From Nitrosovibrio sp. Nv4 (GTDB taxonomy: Bacteria; Pseudomonadota; Gammaproteobacteria; Burkholderiales; Nitrosomonadaceae), in NCBI GenBank assembly GCA_945888885.1, contig CAMDAX010000002.1, positions 1 to 46,462 on the forward strand: DNA of 46,462 bases, in the 5' to 3' direction. Shown in pieces: positions 30,638 through 44,502 of the stretch. Made by a program: the position numbers and the translations under genes. Position 1 is the first letter of the stretch, and every line of letters starts with the position of its first letter. The notes beneath the pieces were generated by a model, which was not told where the DNA came from, did no database searches, and saw only the letters and a program-made list of their open reading frames with translations.

Positions 30638-33334
30638 ATGAAACGCATGCTATTTAATGCAACACAGCCGGAAGAACTCCGTGTCGCCATTGTCGACGGT
30701 CAAAAACTGATCGACCTTGACATTGAATCCGCCGGCAAAGAACAACGAAAAAGCAACATCTACAAGGCCGTCATTACCCGGCTCGAGCCTAGCCTCGAAG
30801 CTGCCTTTGTCGAGTATGGTGGCGAACGTCATGGTTTCCTGCCGTTCAAAGAAATCTCCCGTGTTTATTTCAAGGAAAATTCCGACCCTACCCGAGTCCG
30901 CATTCAGGATGCGCTACGCGAAGGCCAGGAGCTCATTGTCCAAGTGGATAAGGACGAGCGTGGCACCAAGGGTGCTGCACTCACTACCTTCATTTCACTA
31001 GCCGGGCGCTATTTGGTTCTGATGCCTAACAATCCGCGCGGTGGGGGCGTATCACGCCGCATCGAAGGCGAAGATCGCGCTGAATTACGCGACGTGATGT
31101 CGCAGCTAAATGTCCCCTCTGGCATGAGTATTATCGCTCGCACTGCCGGTATAGGCCGCAGCGAGGAAGAGTTGCAGTGGGATCTCAACTATTTGATGCA
31201 ATTATGGCGCGCCATCGAAGACGCCTCCCAGAGTCAAAATGGCGCTTTCCTGATCTATCAGGAAAGCAGCTTGGTAATACGCGCCATCCGTGACTATTTC
31301 CATCAGGAGATCGGCGAGATCCTGATTGATACTGAAAGCATTTACGAACAAGCCTGCCAGTTCATGAGTCACGTCATGCCTGCCAACGTCAATCGCGTCA
31401 AACTCTATCGTGATGATGTCCCATTATTCTCACGTTTCCAGATTGAGCACCAGATTGAGACTGCTTATTCACGGCAAGTGACCCTACCCTCTGGTGGTGC
31501 CATCGTCATTGATCATACTGAGGCATTGGTGTCGGTTGACGTCAACTCTGCACGCGCCACCCGTGGTTCCGATATTGAGCAAACTGCACTTAACACCAAT
31601 GTGGAAGCTGCTGATGAAATCGCGCGGCAATTGCGTCTGCGCGACTTGGGCGGATTGGTAGTAATTGACTTCATCGACATGGAAGTCGCCCGTAATCAGC
31701 GTGAAGTGGAGAACCGACTGCATGATGCATTGCGTTATGATCGCGCACGAGTACAGGTAGGAAAAATATCTCGTTTCGGCTTACTGGAATTGTCACGTCA
31801 ACGTCTACGCCCTTCCCTGGGTGAGAGCAGCTATATTTCCTGTCCTCGTTGCCACAGCACTGGCCATATTCGCGGCACTGATTCCTCTGCCCTGCATATC
31901 CTCAGAATTATCCAGGAAGAGGCAATGAAAGAAAATACCGCCGCACTGCACGTTCAGGTGCCGGTGGACGTCGCCACTTATCTGTTGAATGAAAAGCGTG
32001 CGGAAATTCATGCCATCGAAGCACGTCTGAAGATGAACGTGATATTGATTCCAAATGTTCACTTGGAAACGCCTAACTATAATATTGCCCGTTTGCGACA
32101 TGATGACATTAAGCTTGGTGAGGTACAAACCAGCTATCAGATGGTAGAAAAGCCAGTAGAAGAAATTACCTTACCATCAGCTGCGCAGGAAGCTAAACCA
32201 GCCCGACCACAAGCGGCTGTGAAGGGCATCACACCGTCACAACCTGCTCCAATACGCGAGGAAAAACCGCAACTCCAGCTCAAGGAGCCATCACTTCTAA
32301 GTAAATTCTTCTGCTGGCTCAAGCAAACGAGTAGCGAAGAGAAGAAAGAGGAGCCGAAACAAGTTAAAACCAAACCGCAGCGACAGGAACATCCACGTGG
32401 ACGCCATGGTCGCGAAGGGCGAGATGTCAAGCGTGGCGAGTCTGGCAACGAGGTTGGCGGTGCCCTGATACAAGGACGCGCGACCACTGCCCAACGTCTT
32501 CCACGCGGCGAACAAGAACCTAGGGGTGAACGACTCATCCAGAAAAAACCTTCGCGCCCTCCACGGGAAGAGCACATCCGGATGGAAGCTAAACCGCTGG
32601 CGGCAGAAGGGCAGCTACCGGAAGAGAGTCAACCCCAGCAAGATGAAGATAATGGGCGTTCCCGCCGCCGTCGCGGTGGCAGGCAGCGTGAACGGGGTGA
32701 ACGTCAAGGACGCGGTGAGCACGGAAACCAGCAAACAGGTATTCAGAGCAATCCGCCCGAGCAGACCGCTACCCAGACAGTGCGCCATGCAGACAGTATC
32801 TCTGAGGTCGCCCCCATACCAATACATAAACCATCAGATTTCGACTCTATTGTTTCCGTCCCACATGTAGTAGAGACACCTGAAAGGACAAAAACCACCC
32901 CTCTCGTTGCACCTCCAGTTGTAACCATGCTAGCAATAGTGCCAGATACAACGCTAGCAGCGGTTAAGACAGAAACGACATTTGCTCCCGTCCAGGAATC
33001 GATATCGGCTGATGCGATACCCGCTTCCATCACGGGTATATCAGCACCCAGCCAATCCAGGGTTGGCATCATGGAAGATAGTGTCCCAGCGGCGTCACCA
33101 GTAGTGGCGCATGTACCCGTGCCTAATGTGCCTCAGCAACCGCCGTCTATGCCAGAACCACTGAATTTGGCTATGAGCGGATTAGTTATGATAGAGACTA
33201 TTCCGAAAAAAATAAAACAGATTGAAGTTATTACATCGGAAGAGCCAGCACAGCCAAAACAACGACGGGAAAGATCTATATCTCCGCCGGGGGTGGAGCA
33301 TGATCCATTGGTGCAAATTGAAACGCACCAATAA
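30638..33334 (+). CDS. rne: Ribonuclease E
   Basis: 898 aa; S1/RNase E catalytic region ([50 protein letters not shown] Zn-link), low-complexity Arg/Pro-rich C-terminus. Confidence 0.97.
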   Translation: MKRMLFNATQPEELRVAIVDGQKLIDLDIESAGKEQRKSNIYKAVITRLEPSLEAAFVEYGGERHGFLPFKEISRVYFKENSDPTRVRIQDALREGQELIVQVDKDERGTKGAALTTFISLAGRYLVLMPNNPRGGGVSRRIEGEDRAELRDVMSQLNVPSGMSIIARTAGIGRSEEELQWDLNYLMQLWRAIEDASQSQNGAFLIYQESSLVIRAIRDYFHQEIGEILIDTESIYEQACQFMSHVMPANVNRVKLYRDDVPLFSRFQIEHQIETAYSRQVTLPSGGAIVIDHTEALVSVDVNSARATRGSDIEQTALNTNVEAADEIARQLRLRDLGGLVVIDFIDMEVARNQREVENRLHDALRYDRARVQVGKISRFGLLELSRQRLRPSLGESSYISCPRCHSTGHIRGTDSSALHILRIIQEEAMKENTAALHVQVPVDVATYLLNEKRAEIHAIEARLKMNVILIPNVHLETPNYNIARLRHDDIKLGEVQTSYQMVEKPVEEITLPSAAQEAKPARPQAAVKGITPSQPAPIREEKPQLQLKEPSLLSKFFCWLKQTSSEEKKEEPKQVKTKPQRQEHPRGRHGREGRDVKRGESGNEVGGALIQGRATTAQRLPRGEQEPRGERLIQKKPSRPPREEHIRMEAKPLAAEGQLPEESQPQQDEDNGRSRRRRGGRQRERGERQGRGEHGNQQTGIQSNPPEQTATQTVRHADSISEVAPIPIHKPSDFDSIVSVPHVVETPERTKTTPLVAPPVVTMLAIVPDTTLAAVKTETTFAPVQESISADAIPASITGISAPSQSRVGIMEDSVPAASPVVAHVPVPNVPQQPPSMPEPLNLAMSGLVMIETIPKKIKQIEVITSEEPAQPKQRRERSISPPGVEHDPLVQIETHQ

Positions 33335-33376
33335 TCTCGGCTACAGTTGAAATAAGAGATAGAGGCAAATTAAGTT

Positions 33377-33400
33377 GCCTCCGGCAAAGCCGGAGGTTTG
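33377..33400 (+). terminator. Intrinsic terminator-like hairpin after rne
   Basis: CCTCCGGC-AAA-GCCGGAGG, perfect 8-bp stem, followed by TTTGTT. Confidence 0.7.
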
Positions 33401-33437
33401 TTACTTGAGCGCCTCAAAGACGCTGGTGACCCTCCAT

Positions 33438-33480
33438 GAGCCGCCTAAAGGCGATAAAATTAGGCTCCCTAACCTTTTTT
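33438..33480 (+). promoter_or_regulatory. Structured leader with T-run just upstream of a secreted-protein ORF
   Basis: GAGCC(33438-33442)/GGCTC(33463-33467) enclosing GCC-TAAA-GGC, then CCTAACCTTTTTT; 18 nt before the ORF start. Confidence 0.4.
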
Positions 33481-33497
33481 GCTCTCTAAAATAGCCT

Positions 33498-33860
33498 GTG
33501 AAAAAACTAATCGTCGCATTAATTACTTGTATGCCCATGATTTGCTATGGGCAGCAAGATCTTAGCCTGGTTTGTATTGGTGATAGTGTATATACAGGAG
33601 CAGGTGGAAATACGGATAAAGAATCAATGACCCAGACTTTTTCTTTTGTTGACGGGAAACTACACGGCTTTATACTTTGTCAATGGTCAGATTCAATGAT
33701 CATTTGTGACGCTGAAAAAGTGAAAGCTGGCACTGTTGTTACTTTTACTCAAACCAGTATTGACAGGTTATCTGGAATTGTGACTGATATATCTGAAGGC
33801 AGAAGAGGTGGAGTGATTACTTTTACTGGCCAATGCTCACCTGTCCAACCAAGATTCTAG
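33498..33860 (+). CDS. Hypothetical secreted protein
   Basis: 120 aa with signal peptide MKKLIVALITCMPMICYGQQ; start codon is GTG or nearby (listed at 33498); four Cys in the remainder. Confidence 0.6.
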   Translation: MKKLIVALITCMPMICYGQQDLSLVCIGDSVYTGAGGNTDKESMTQTFSFVDGKLHGFILCQWSDSMIICDAEKVKAGTVVTFTQTSIDRLSGIVTDISEGRRGGVITFTGQCSPVQPRF

Positions 33861-34027
33861 GCACATGATCCTTGATTGCGGTCACCTCTGGAAATCCAAA
33901 CTCAGTCGCGATACTTTACTGCTCATAAAAAATGCCTTCTTGCATATCACCCATATGCCGCATCTGAATCTTTTAGTTCTGGCCTTATCTTGTTTGAAAT
34001 GTCCTCACATCATCCACAGACAGTTAT

Positions 34028-34564
34028 ATGGCACTTAAAGCAACCATTTTCAAAGCCGAGCTGAAAATAGCCGATATAGACCGTAACTACTATCAGAATC
34101 ATGCGCTAACTCTCGCCCGCCACCCTTCTGAAACCGATGAACGCATGATGGTGCGATTACTGGCTTTTGCACTACATGCGCATGAAGCGCTAGTATTTGG
34201 TAATGGGTTGAGTACCGATGACGAACCCGATCTCTGGCAGAAAGATTTGACCGGCGCTATCGAACTCTGGATAGATGTGGGTCTGCCCGATGAAAAACTG
34301 ATTCGTAGAGCCTGTGGCCGCGCCAGGCAGGTATTCATCTATAGCTACGGCGGTCGTATCGCTGACAGGTGGTGGGATCAATGTCGCAGCAAACTGGATC
34401 GGATTAAAAATCTGAGTGTAATTAATCTGCCGCCACAAACTAGTCAGGCCATCGCCAGACAGGCCCAGCGCAACATGCAGTTGAATTGCACTATCCAGGA
34501 GGGACAGATCTGGCTGGCTGATAAAAATGAATCGGTGCAGGTTAAGCTGGTGGCGGTTACGTAA
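34028..34564 (+). CDS. yaeQ: YaeQ family protein
   Basis: 178 aa; MALKATIFKAELKIADIDRNYYQNHALTLARHPSETDERMMVRLLAFALHA. Confidence 0.93.
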   Translation: MALKATIFKAELKIADIDRNYYQNHALTLARHPSETDERMMVRLLAFALHAHEALVFGNGLSTDDEPDLWQKDLTGAIELWIDVGLPDEKLIRRACGRARQVFIYSYGGRIADRWWDQCRSKLDRIKNLSVINLPPQTSQAIARQAQRNMQLNCTIQEGQIWLADKNESVQVKLVAVT

Positions 34565-34633
34565 TTTTCCATGAAAACCCTGCAGTATTTTGGACTTCCT
34601 TATTCCGCTCCCCTTCTTTATCTTCTGGTTATT

Positions 34634-34954
34634 TCAGGGGGCTCCTATCCCGCTCCTGTCTGGTTGGCTAGTATTATTTTCACTACTTTCCAGTACCTGG
34701 AAAAAAATTTCATCCTGCTTAATCATACCCAGCTCGCTGCGCGCACGTTCTTCGATGGCATCGTGACCCTGTTTTAGGTCTTTCACTTCTGCATCCAGTA
34801 CGGCATTGCGGATTTTTAGTTGCTGGTTGGTTTCGTGCTGCGTTATGACTTGTTGATTGACTTCCCACACTTTGAGCCAACTACCCTTGCCCAGCCATAG
34901 AGGGTATTGCAACAGTGCAATCATGGCAATGAGTACAAGCGTCAGCAGCTTCAT
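34634..34954 (-). CDS. ftsB: Cell division protein FtsB
   Basis: 106 aa, one TM and coiled coil ([46 protein letters not shown]), directly downstream of eno. Confidence 0.9.
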   Translation of the reverse strand: MKLLTLVLIAMIALLQYPLWLGKGSWLKVWEVNQQVITQHETNQQLKIRNAVLDAEVKDLKQGHDAIEERARSELGMIKQDEIFFQVLESSENNTSQPDRSGIGAP

Positions 34955-35075
34955 TTAAACGTCTCTATGAATCCACAATCTGCATCTGCTTGCGGATCGC
35001 CTACCACGTAACGTTATAATGTGGCGGTGCTAAATAAATCTCTTGCCACATCTCCTCTGTCTGATCCCATGAATT

Positions 35076-36380
<1,305 letters not shown>

Positions 36381-36421
36381 TTAAATAATTTACAAGCCGT
36401 GGAATTCTATGCGAAAGGCAT

Positions 36422-38161
<1,740 letters not shown>

Positions 38162-38264
38162 TTATCTCCCGGAAGGAATTAGTCACTACCGATTAATTAC
38201 CATTGTCCGAACGAAATAACCGGCTTTCTTAAACGTCCTGGTCAATGAGACCGTTATTTAACGG

Positions 38265-39268
<1,004 letters not shown>

Positions 39269-39367
39269 TTAGGCGCGTCTACCGTAAAAATCCAACGGCA
39301 TGAGCAGCTTGTTGGGCGAAGTCGCTATCGCGGAGAAATGCTCCCCATCAATTTGATTCAAAGCCAT
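39269..39367 (-). CDS. Putative 32-aa small ORF immediately upstream of tadA
   Basis: MALNQIDGEHFSAIATSPNKLLMPLDFYGRRA*; strong SD (GAGGAGGAATT-ATG); below the ORF-track length cutoff. Confidence 0.45.
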   Translation of the reverse strand: MALNQIDGEHFSAIATSPNKLLMPLDFYGRRA

Positions 39368-39422
39368 AATTCCTCCTCACCCCGCAAGGGATCTTTTGTA
39401 CTTTAGCATGAGGAGAATGATT

Positions 39423-39592
39423 ATGGAACACGAATATCCACAACCATTTACACGAAATTATGAGAGTCTGCTCAAGCGCTTGAAGTGTCCCGGTCGCGGC
39501 CCAGGACGACTGAATCATACCGCCACGGTGTGCGCCGAGCCGCCGCGTATTTTGACTATCAGATCGATGGCTTAAACAAAGATCAGTGTTGA
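39423..39592 (+). pseudogene. Frameshifted, truncated tyrosine recombinase (phage-integrase SAM-like N-terminal domain)
   Basis: MEHEYPQPFTRNYESLLKRLKCPGR then, in the shifted frame, RPRTTESYRHGVRRAAAYFDYQIDGLNKDQC*. Confidence 0.6.
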
Positions 39593-39660
39593 GAGTTCAT
39601 GATTTGTCCGGTTCTGTAGCGCGACATCTGTCCGGTCGTCATAGTACCCGGTGGTATTTA

Positions 39661-39843
39661 TTGAAGTATGAAGCGGAAGGGCTGGAGGGCTGGCGGGCTG
39701 GAGGGCTGGAGGGCTGGAGGGCTGGAGGGCTTGATTGATCGACGGTTGGAACAAGCTTCACACCATCGGGTGCCGGTAGATGAAGTCATGGCTCTGACCG
39801 AGCAGTACCGAACCCGGCATAGCGGCTGGAACATCAAGCACTT
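39661..39843 (+). pseudogene. Fragment of an ISNCY-like transposase
   Basis: GLIDRRLEQASHHRVPVDEVMALTEQYRTRHSGWNIKHFHGW resembles the N-terminal third of ISNCY-type transposases; upstream KYEAEGLEG lies in another frame. Confidence 0.6.
39682..39729. repeat. 8-bp tandem repeat (CTGGAGGG)x6, one unit with a single substitution (CTGGCGGG)
   Basis: Units at 39682, 39690 (variant), 39698, 39706, 39714, 39722. Confidence 0.9.
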
Positions 39844-39918
39844 TCATGGGTGGTCCAATATCGCATATACCTCAGTGAGAGGAAATTCTCGCTGCTTATC
39901 AATCCAGGCGTACTTCAC
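39844..39918 (-). pseudogene. Truncated IS3-family orfB start
   Basis: Minus-strand GTG frame VKYAWIDKQREFPLTEVYAILDHP* matches the typical MKYAWI... OrfB start, then is lost at the junction with the ISNCY-like fragment. Confidence 0.55.
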
Positions 39919-40208
39919 ACTACATCTCTCGCGAAGTACGCCGTGGCTTTTTTTAGGATTTCACATTCTCGCTTCAGTCTTACGTTCTCAGCTCGCAACC
40001 AGGATAAATCCATTTGTTCCGGTATGACACACCTGCTACCCGCGCCAGTGAGTTTGCCCGCAGCCGCTAACTTTGTCCAATTACGCAGCGTTTGCTCTAT
40101 CAGTCCAAGCTCTTTAGCCGCCAAGCCAATCGACTCCCCCTCCTTTACATGTTTGACCGCCCGTTCTTTGAACTCGGTCGTGTATTCCTGCTTCGGGATC
40201 TTTTGCAT
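39915..40208 (-). mobile_element. IS3-family transposase OrfA (HTH), remnant element
   Basis: 97 aa MQKIPKQEYTTEFKERAVKHVKEGESIGLAAKELGLIEQTLRNWTK...LRAENVRLKRECEILKKATAYFARDVV. Confidence 0.88.
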
Positions 40209-40294
40209 CTTCTTCCTCCAAAAAGTAACGTTAACTGTACGTCACCCTTGGAAGACTATTTATCGGGGGAATCTCAATCTGACTTAGGGCATCT

Positions 40295-41467
40295 CTACAA
40301 CCCCCTTGCCAAATCCACTTTGATATCTTGCACCGCTTCCAATCCCACCGCGATGCGCAACAGGCCTTCGGTGATACCCGCCACATCCCGTGCTTCCTGA
40401 CTAATACGGGCGTGGGTAGTACTGGCGGGGTGAGTAAGCGTACTCTTGGTATCACCTAGATTGGCGGTAATCGAAATTAAACGAGTGGAGTCTATCACCT
40501 GCCATGCGGCTTCTTTTCCACCCTTCATTTCGAATGAAACGATGCCACCACCAGTTTTCTGTTGGCGCCGGGCAAGCTCGTACTGCGGATGCGACGCTAA
40601 GCCGGGATAATAAACTCGCGCCACATTTGGCTGCGCCTCCAGCCAGCGAGCAATTTCCATAGCATTAGTAGAATGAGCCTCCATGCGGATTTTTAGAGTT
40701 TCCATTCCCTTCAGAATTACCCAGGCATTGAATGCGCTCAGAGTTGGGCCAGCAGTACGCAAGAAGCCATGCACCCCTTTTTCCATCACCAGCTCGCGTT
40801 TCCCCAGCACTGCGCCACCCAGCACTCTACCCTGACCATCGAGATACTTGGTAGCAGAGTGGATCACGAGGTCGGCGCCCAACTCCAGCGGCCTTTGCAG
40901 TATCGGTGAACAAAAACAGTTGTCGACCGCAAGCCACGCCCCAGTTTTTCTCGCAACTACAGCCAGCGCTGCGATATCGGAAATTTCAGTAAGCGGGTTT
41001 GACGGGGTTTCTACAAAGAAAAGTTTTGTGTTGGTTTTTACTGCCGCCTGCCATGCTGCAACATCGGTGGCTGAAACAAACGTGGTCTCAATACCGAAAC
41101 GTTTGAGGATATTGTTAAACAGGTTTACCGTGGCACCAAACAGGCTGCGTGAAGCGATAACGTGATCCCCTGCAGAGAGCAATCCCATTACGCAGGCAAG
41201 TATTGCCGACATGCCGGAAGAAGTGGCAACACAGGCCTCCGCTCCCTCCAGTGCAGCAAGTCGTTCCTCAAAAGCAGTAACAGTAGGATTGGTGAAACGC
41301 GAATATATATTTCCAGGTTCCGCGCCGGAAAATCGTGCGGCAGCTTGGGCAGCACTATCAAACACATAGCTTGAGGTAAGATACAAAGCCTCGGAGTGTT
41401 CATTGAATTGACTGCGGTGAATACCGGTATGGAGCGCCAGCGTTTCCAGTTCAAAATCGTCAGACAT
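40295..41467 (-). CDS. metZ: O-succinylhomoserine sulfhydrylase (Cys/Met metabolism PLP enzyme)
   Basis: 390 aa; LALVVA..., DLVIHSATKYLDGQGRVLGGAVLG PLP-Lys motif; follows purF as in other betaproteobacteria. Confidence 0.92.
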   Translation of the reverse strand: MSDDFELETLALHTGIHRSQFNEHSEALYLTSSYVFDSAAQAAARFSGAEPGNIYSRFTNPTVTAFEERLAALEGAEACVATSSGMSAILACVMGLLSAGDHVIASRSLFGATVNLFNNILKRFGIETTFVSATDVAAWQAAVKTNTKLFFVETPSNPLTEISDIAALAVVARKTGAWLAVDNCFCSPILQRPLELGADLVIHSATKYLDGQGRVLGGAVLGKRELVMEKGVHGFLRTAGPTLSAFNAWVILKGMETLKIRMEAHSTNAMEIARWLEAQPNVARVYYPGLASHPQYELARRQQKTGGGIVSFEMKGGKEAAWQVIDSTRLISITANLGDTKSTLTHPASTTHARISQEARDVAGITEGLLRIAVGLEAVQDIKVDLARGL

Positions 41468-41485
41468 GGGAGACCCTCTCCAAAT

Positions 41486-41521
41486 AAAAAAACCCGTTCA
41501 GCCTTTGCTAAAACGGGTTTC
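41486..41521 (-). terminator. Intrinsic terminator/attenuator between purF and metZ
   Basis: Minus strand AAACCCGTTTTAGCAAAGGCTGAACGGGTTTTTTTATTTG: long stem followed by a T-run. Confidence 0.75.
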
Positions 41522-41619
41522 CCACGCTTTAGCTGTATTTATAACGCGCCCGCAAGCTGAATATCAAATCGGCGCACAATCACAAATTACACTTGGTAAA
41601 TATTTTTGTCAAATCGCCG

Positions 41620-43140
41620 TTAATCTGCTGCCACCAAATTCAAGTCCAGTTGCGTGCTGGATCTGGCTTGCGCTAAGGCAAGGCCGCCATTGCGTTGCGC
41701 CTCAATAATAGCCAGGTATTCAGGCGTAACATCACCAGTGATGTAATTACCATCGAAACAGGAAGTCTCATAACGTGTAATGGATGGATTAACCCGGCAC
41801 ACATCTTTCTTGAGGGAGTCGAGATCCTGGTAAACAAGATGATCCGCGCCGATTTCTCGGCAAATATCATCGTCATTGCGTCCAGTGGCAATCAGTTCCT
41901 GGCGCGTTGGCATATCAATCCCGTAGACATTTGGAAACCGTACTGGCGGCGCGGCTGAAGCAAAATATACTTTGTGCGCCCCGGCTTCCTGTGCCATTTG
42001 TACAATTTCTCGGCTGGTGGTGCCGCGCACAATGGAGTCATCCACCAATAATACGTTCTTGCCACGGAATTCCACACTCATCGCGTTGAGCTTCTGCCTC
42101 ACCGATTTACGCCGCTGCTGCTGCCCTGGCATGATGAAAGTACGGCCAATGTAACGGTTCTTGACGAAACCCTCGCGAAAGTTTAGCCCCAGGCGATTGG
42201 CAAGCTGCAAGGCACTAGGACGGCTGGAATCAGGAATTGGAATTACCACATCAATATCTAGATGCCGCATGGTCTTAGTGATTTTATCGGCCAGACTCTC
42301 ACCCATGTTCAGTCGTGTCTCGTATACTGAAATACCATCCATTACCGAATCGGGACGCGCCAGATAGACATATTCGAAAATACATGGGTTAAGCGTAGGG
42401 TTGATAGCGCATTGTTTGCTATGGAAATTACCATTCTCGTCAATAAAAACCGCCTCGCCCGGTGCAATATCACGTACCAGTTTGAACCCCAGTGTATCGA
42501 GCGCTACGCTCTCAGATGCTACCAGATACTCGATCCCATGTTCGGTATCGGCACAGCCAAATACTAGCGGGCGGATACCGTAGGGATCACGGAAGGCCAG
42601 CAACCCGTAACCTGCGATCATTGCTACTACTGCGTAAGCACCGCGGCAACGCCGGTGTACACCGGCAACCGCAGCAAAAATAGCAGCAGGATCAAGCTGA
42701 TGGTTTTTCGTGCTCCTTTGCAACTCATGTGCAAGCACATTGAGCAACACCTCAGAATCGGAATTGGTATTGACGTGACGTAGGTCTTCACGAAACAACT
42801 CCTGGTTAAGTTGTGCTGCATTGGTGAGATTGCCGTTGTGTCCCAATACGATGCCAAACGGCGAGTTGACGTAAAAGGGCTGGGCCTCGGCGCTAGATTC
42901 AGCAGAACCAGCGGTCGGGTAGCGCACATGGGCAATACCCATATTGCCAGCCAGCGCACGCATGTTACGAGTTCTAAATACATCCCGAACCAAGCCTCCA
43001 CCTTTTTGCATGTGGAAAGTATTGCCCTGCGCAGTAACTATGCCAGCAGCATCCTGTCCACGATGCTGCAGTACCAACAGCCCGTCATAAAGCAGCTGGT
43101 TGGCAGGCGATTGTGCGACTACACCCAGAATTCCACACAT
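41620..43140 (-). CDS. purF: Amidophosphoribosyltransferase
   Basis: 506 aa; [55 protein letters not shown]. Confidence 0.97.
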   Translation of the reverse strand: MCGILGVVAQSPANQLLYDGLLVLQHRGQDAAGIVTAQGNTFHMQKGGGLVRDVFRTRNMRALAGNMGIAHVRYPTAGSAESSAEAQPFYVNSPFGIVLGHNGNLTNAAQLNQELFREDLRHVNTNSDSEVLLNVLAHELQRSTKNHQLDPAAIFAAVAGVHRRCRGAYAVVAMIAGYGLLAFRDPYGIRPLVFGCADTEHGIEYLVASESVALDTLGFKLVRDIAPGEAVFIDENGNFHSKQCAINPTLNPCIFEYVYLARPDSVMDGISVYETRLNMGESLADKITKTMRHLDIDVVIPIPDSSRPSALQLANRLGLNFREGFVKNRYIGRTFIMPGQQQRRKSVRQKLNAMSVEFRGKNVLLVDDSIVRGTTSREIVQMAQEAGAHKVYFASAAPPVRFPNVYGIDMPTRQELIATGRNDDDICREIGADHLVYQDLDSLKKDVCRVNPSITRYETSCFDGNYITGDVTPEYLAIIEAQRNGGLALAQARSSTQLDLNLVAAD

Positions 43141-43270
43141 GATTACATCCCGGAAAGAGCGTACAGGTTAATGCCGCATGAAAAAAGTGTAAAGAAATTT
43201 ACTTCGCGTTTTATTCTGCACCATATTGACGAGGACTGTCCCCCATCTCTGTACCATAATCAGGGAACCT

Positions 43271-43771
43271 CTATCGTTCATAATGAATACGCTTGGACAA
43301 ATCTTGTGGCAGCCAAGGCATTATCATCTTTACCGCTGTTTCGAGCGGCTTACTAAATAGGGCCTTCTGCCAGAACGATTCTTGTGGGAGCGCAGTCATC
43401 CCTGATGCCAATACAATCAGCAGCACTACCAGCAACCCGCGTGCAAGACCGAACAATGCACCAAAAAGTCTGTCAATAAATCCCAACCCCACTGTCTTTA
43501 CCATGGCTGAGGCCAGCATGCCGACCAGACTCATTCCCAACAATGCCGACAAGAATACCGCAACAAATGCCACCAACATGCGTAGCGACTCTCCATGGAT
43601 GCCAGCCGGCAGCATCAATGCAAAACTTGCCGCCAAAGAGTTCGCTGCCATGAACGCTACTACCCAACTCACCAGCGCCAATAACTCGCGCACTGCACCA
43701 CGCGCCACACTCAGCAAAATCGATGCAGCCAATACGCTTAGGACAGCGTAATCGAAAATAGTCATTTGCAA
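43271..43771 (-). CDS. cvpA: CvpA family protein (colicin V production)
   Basis: 166 aa, 4 TM segments; FDYAVLSVLAASILLSVARGAVRELLALVSWVVAF. Confidence 0.9.
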   Translation of the reverse strand: MQMTIFDYAVLSVLAASILLSVARGAVRELLALVSWVVAFMAANSLAASFALMLPAGIHGESLRMLVAFVAVFLSALLGMSLVGMLASAMVKTVGLGFIDRLFGALFGLARGLLVVLLIVLASGMTALPQESFWQKALFSKPLETAVKMIMPWLPQDLSKRIHYER

Positions 43772-43858
43772 AAATGAGAAAAATTACCGGAGCAAGCTTT
43801 CTCCACATGGCAATCGCTATTACTTCGTTGCATCCAAGCTATAAATTCCATCATGGAA

Positions 43859-44485
43859 TTATTGAGCTGTCACTACACCATCAAGCCCCAACTTTTTCAA
43901 TTTCTCACGCATTTCCTCTGCCGTTCCGCGAATAGGGAAAGGGCCGATACGCACACGGATTACTTCACCCTTGTCGGTGTTGATATTTTCCATATAGGTA
44001 TTGATGCCATTTGAAATGAGATTTTGCTGCTGTTGCCTTGCCTTGACTGGATCAGAAAACGCACCCAATTGCACCACAAATGCACCTGTAGCAGCGACAG
44101 ATTTTTCAACTCGGGATTCAGTCTTTAAATCAGATTTATTCTCAACTGGTTTCTCTACCGATTTCCCTACGGCTTGTGCTGACTGCGGTAGAGATTGAGA
44201 TTTCACCTGCTCTGTTTGCGCAGCTTGTTGTGCTATTGCTTCCGGTTCTTCAGCAGCAGCGATAGCTGACACCCCTGCCTCGGGAACAATCTTGGGGGAA
44301 AACTCGCCTGCTGAATTTTCCGAAGGAATACGGATGTCAATCTCATGACTCCCCTGCTTCGGTTCGCTGTCGAGCACCATCGGTAGAATCACAATCGCAG
44401 CGATCACCAGTACAGCCGCCCCAATCAGGCGTCTTCTGGCACTTTTCCTTAATTTAATTTCTTCTTCAGTGATTGTTTTTGCCAT
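43859..44485 (-). CDS. SPOR-domain protein (DedD-like)
   Basis: 208 aa; N-terminal TM, C-terminal SPOR repeat (GAFVVQLGAFSDPVKARQQQQNLISNGINTYMENI). Confidence 0.88.
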   Translation of the reverse strand: MAKTITEEEIKLRKSARRRLIGAAVLVIAAIVILPMVLDSEPKQGSHEIDIRIPSENSAGEFSPKIVPEAGVSAIAAAEEPEAIAQQAAQTEQVKSQSLPQSAQAVGKSVEKPVENKSDLKTESRVEKSVAATGAFVVQLGAFSDPVKARQQQQNLISNGINTYMENINTDKGEVIRVRIGPFPIRGTAEEMREKLKKLGLDGVVTAQ

Positions 44486-44502
44486 TTGAATCTGTCTGTT
44501 TA

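Noticed and set aside
39678-39733. Possible CRISPR or minisatellite
   Set aside because: Units are contiguous 8-mers with no spacers; it is a simple tandem repeat, reported as such.
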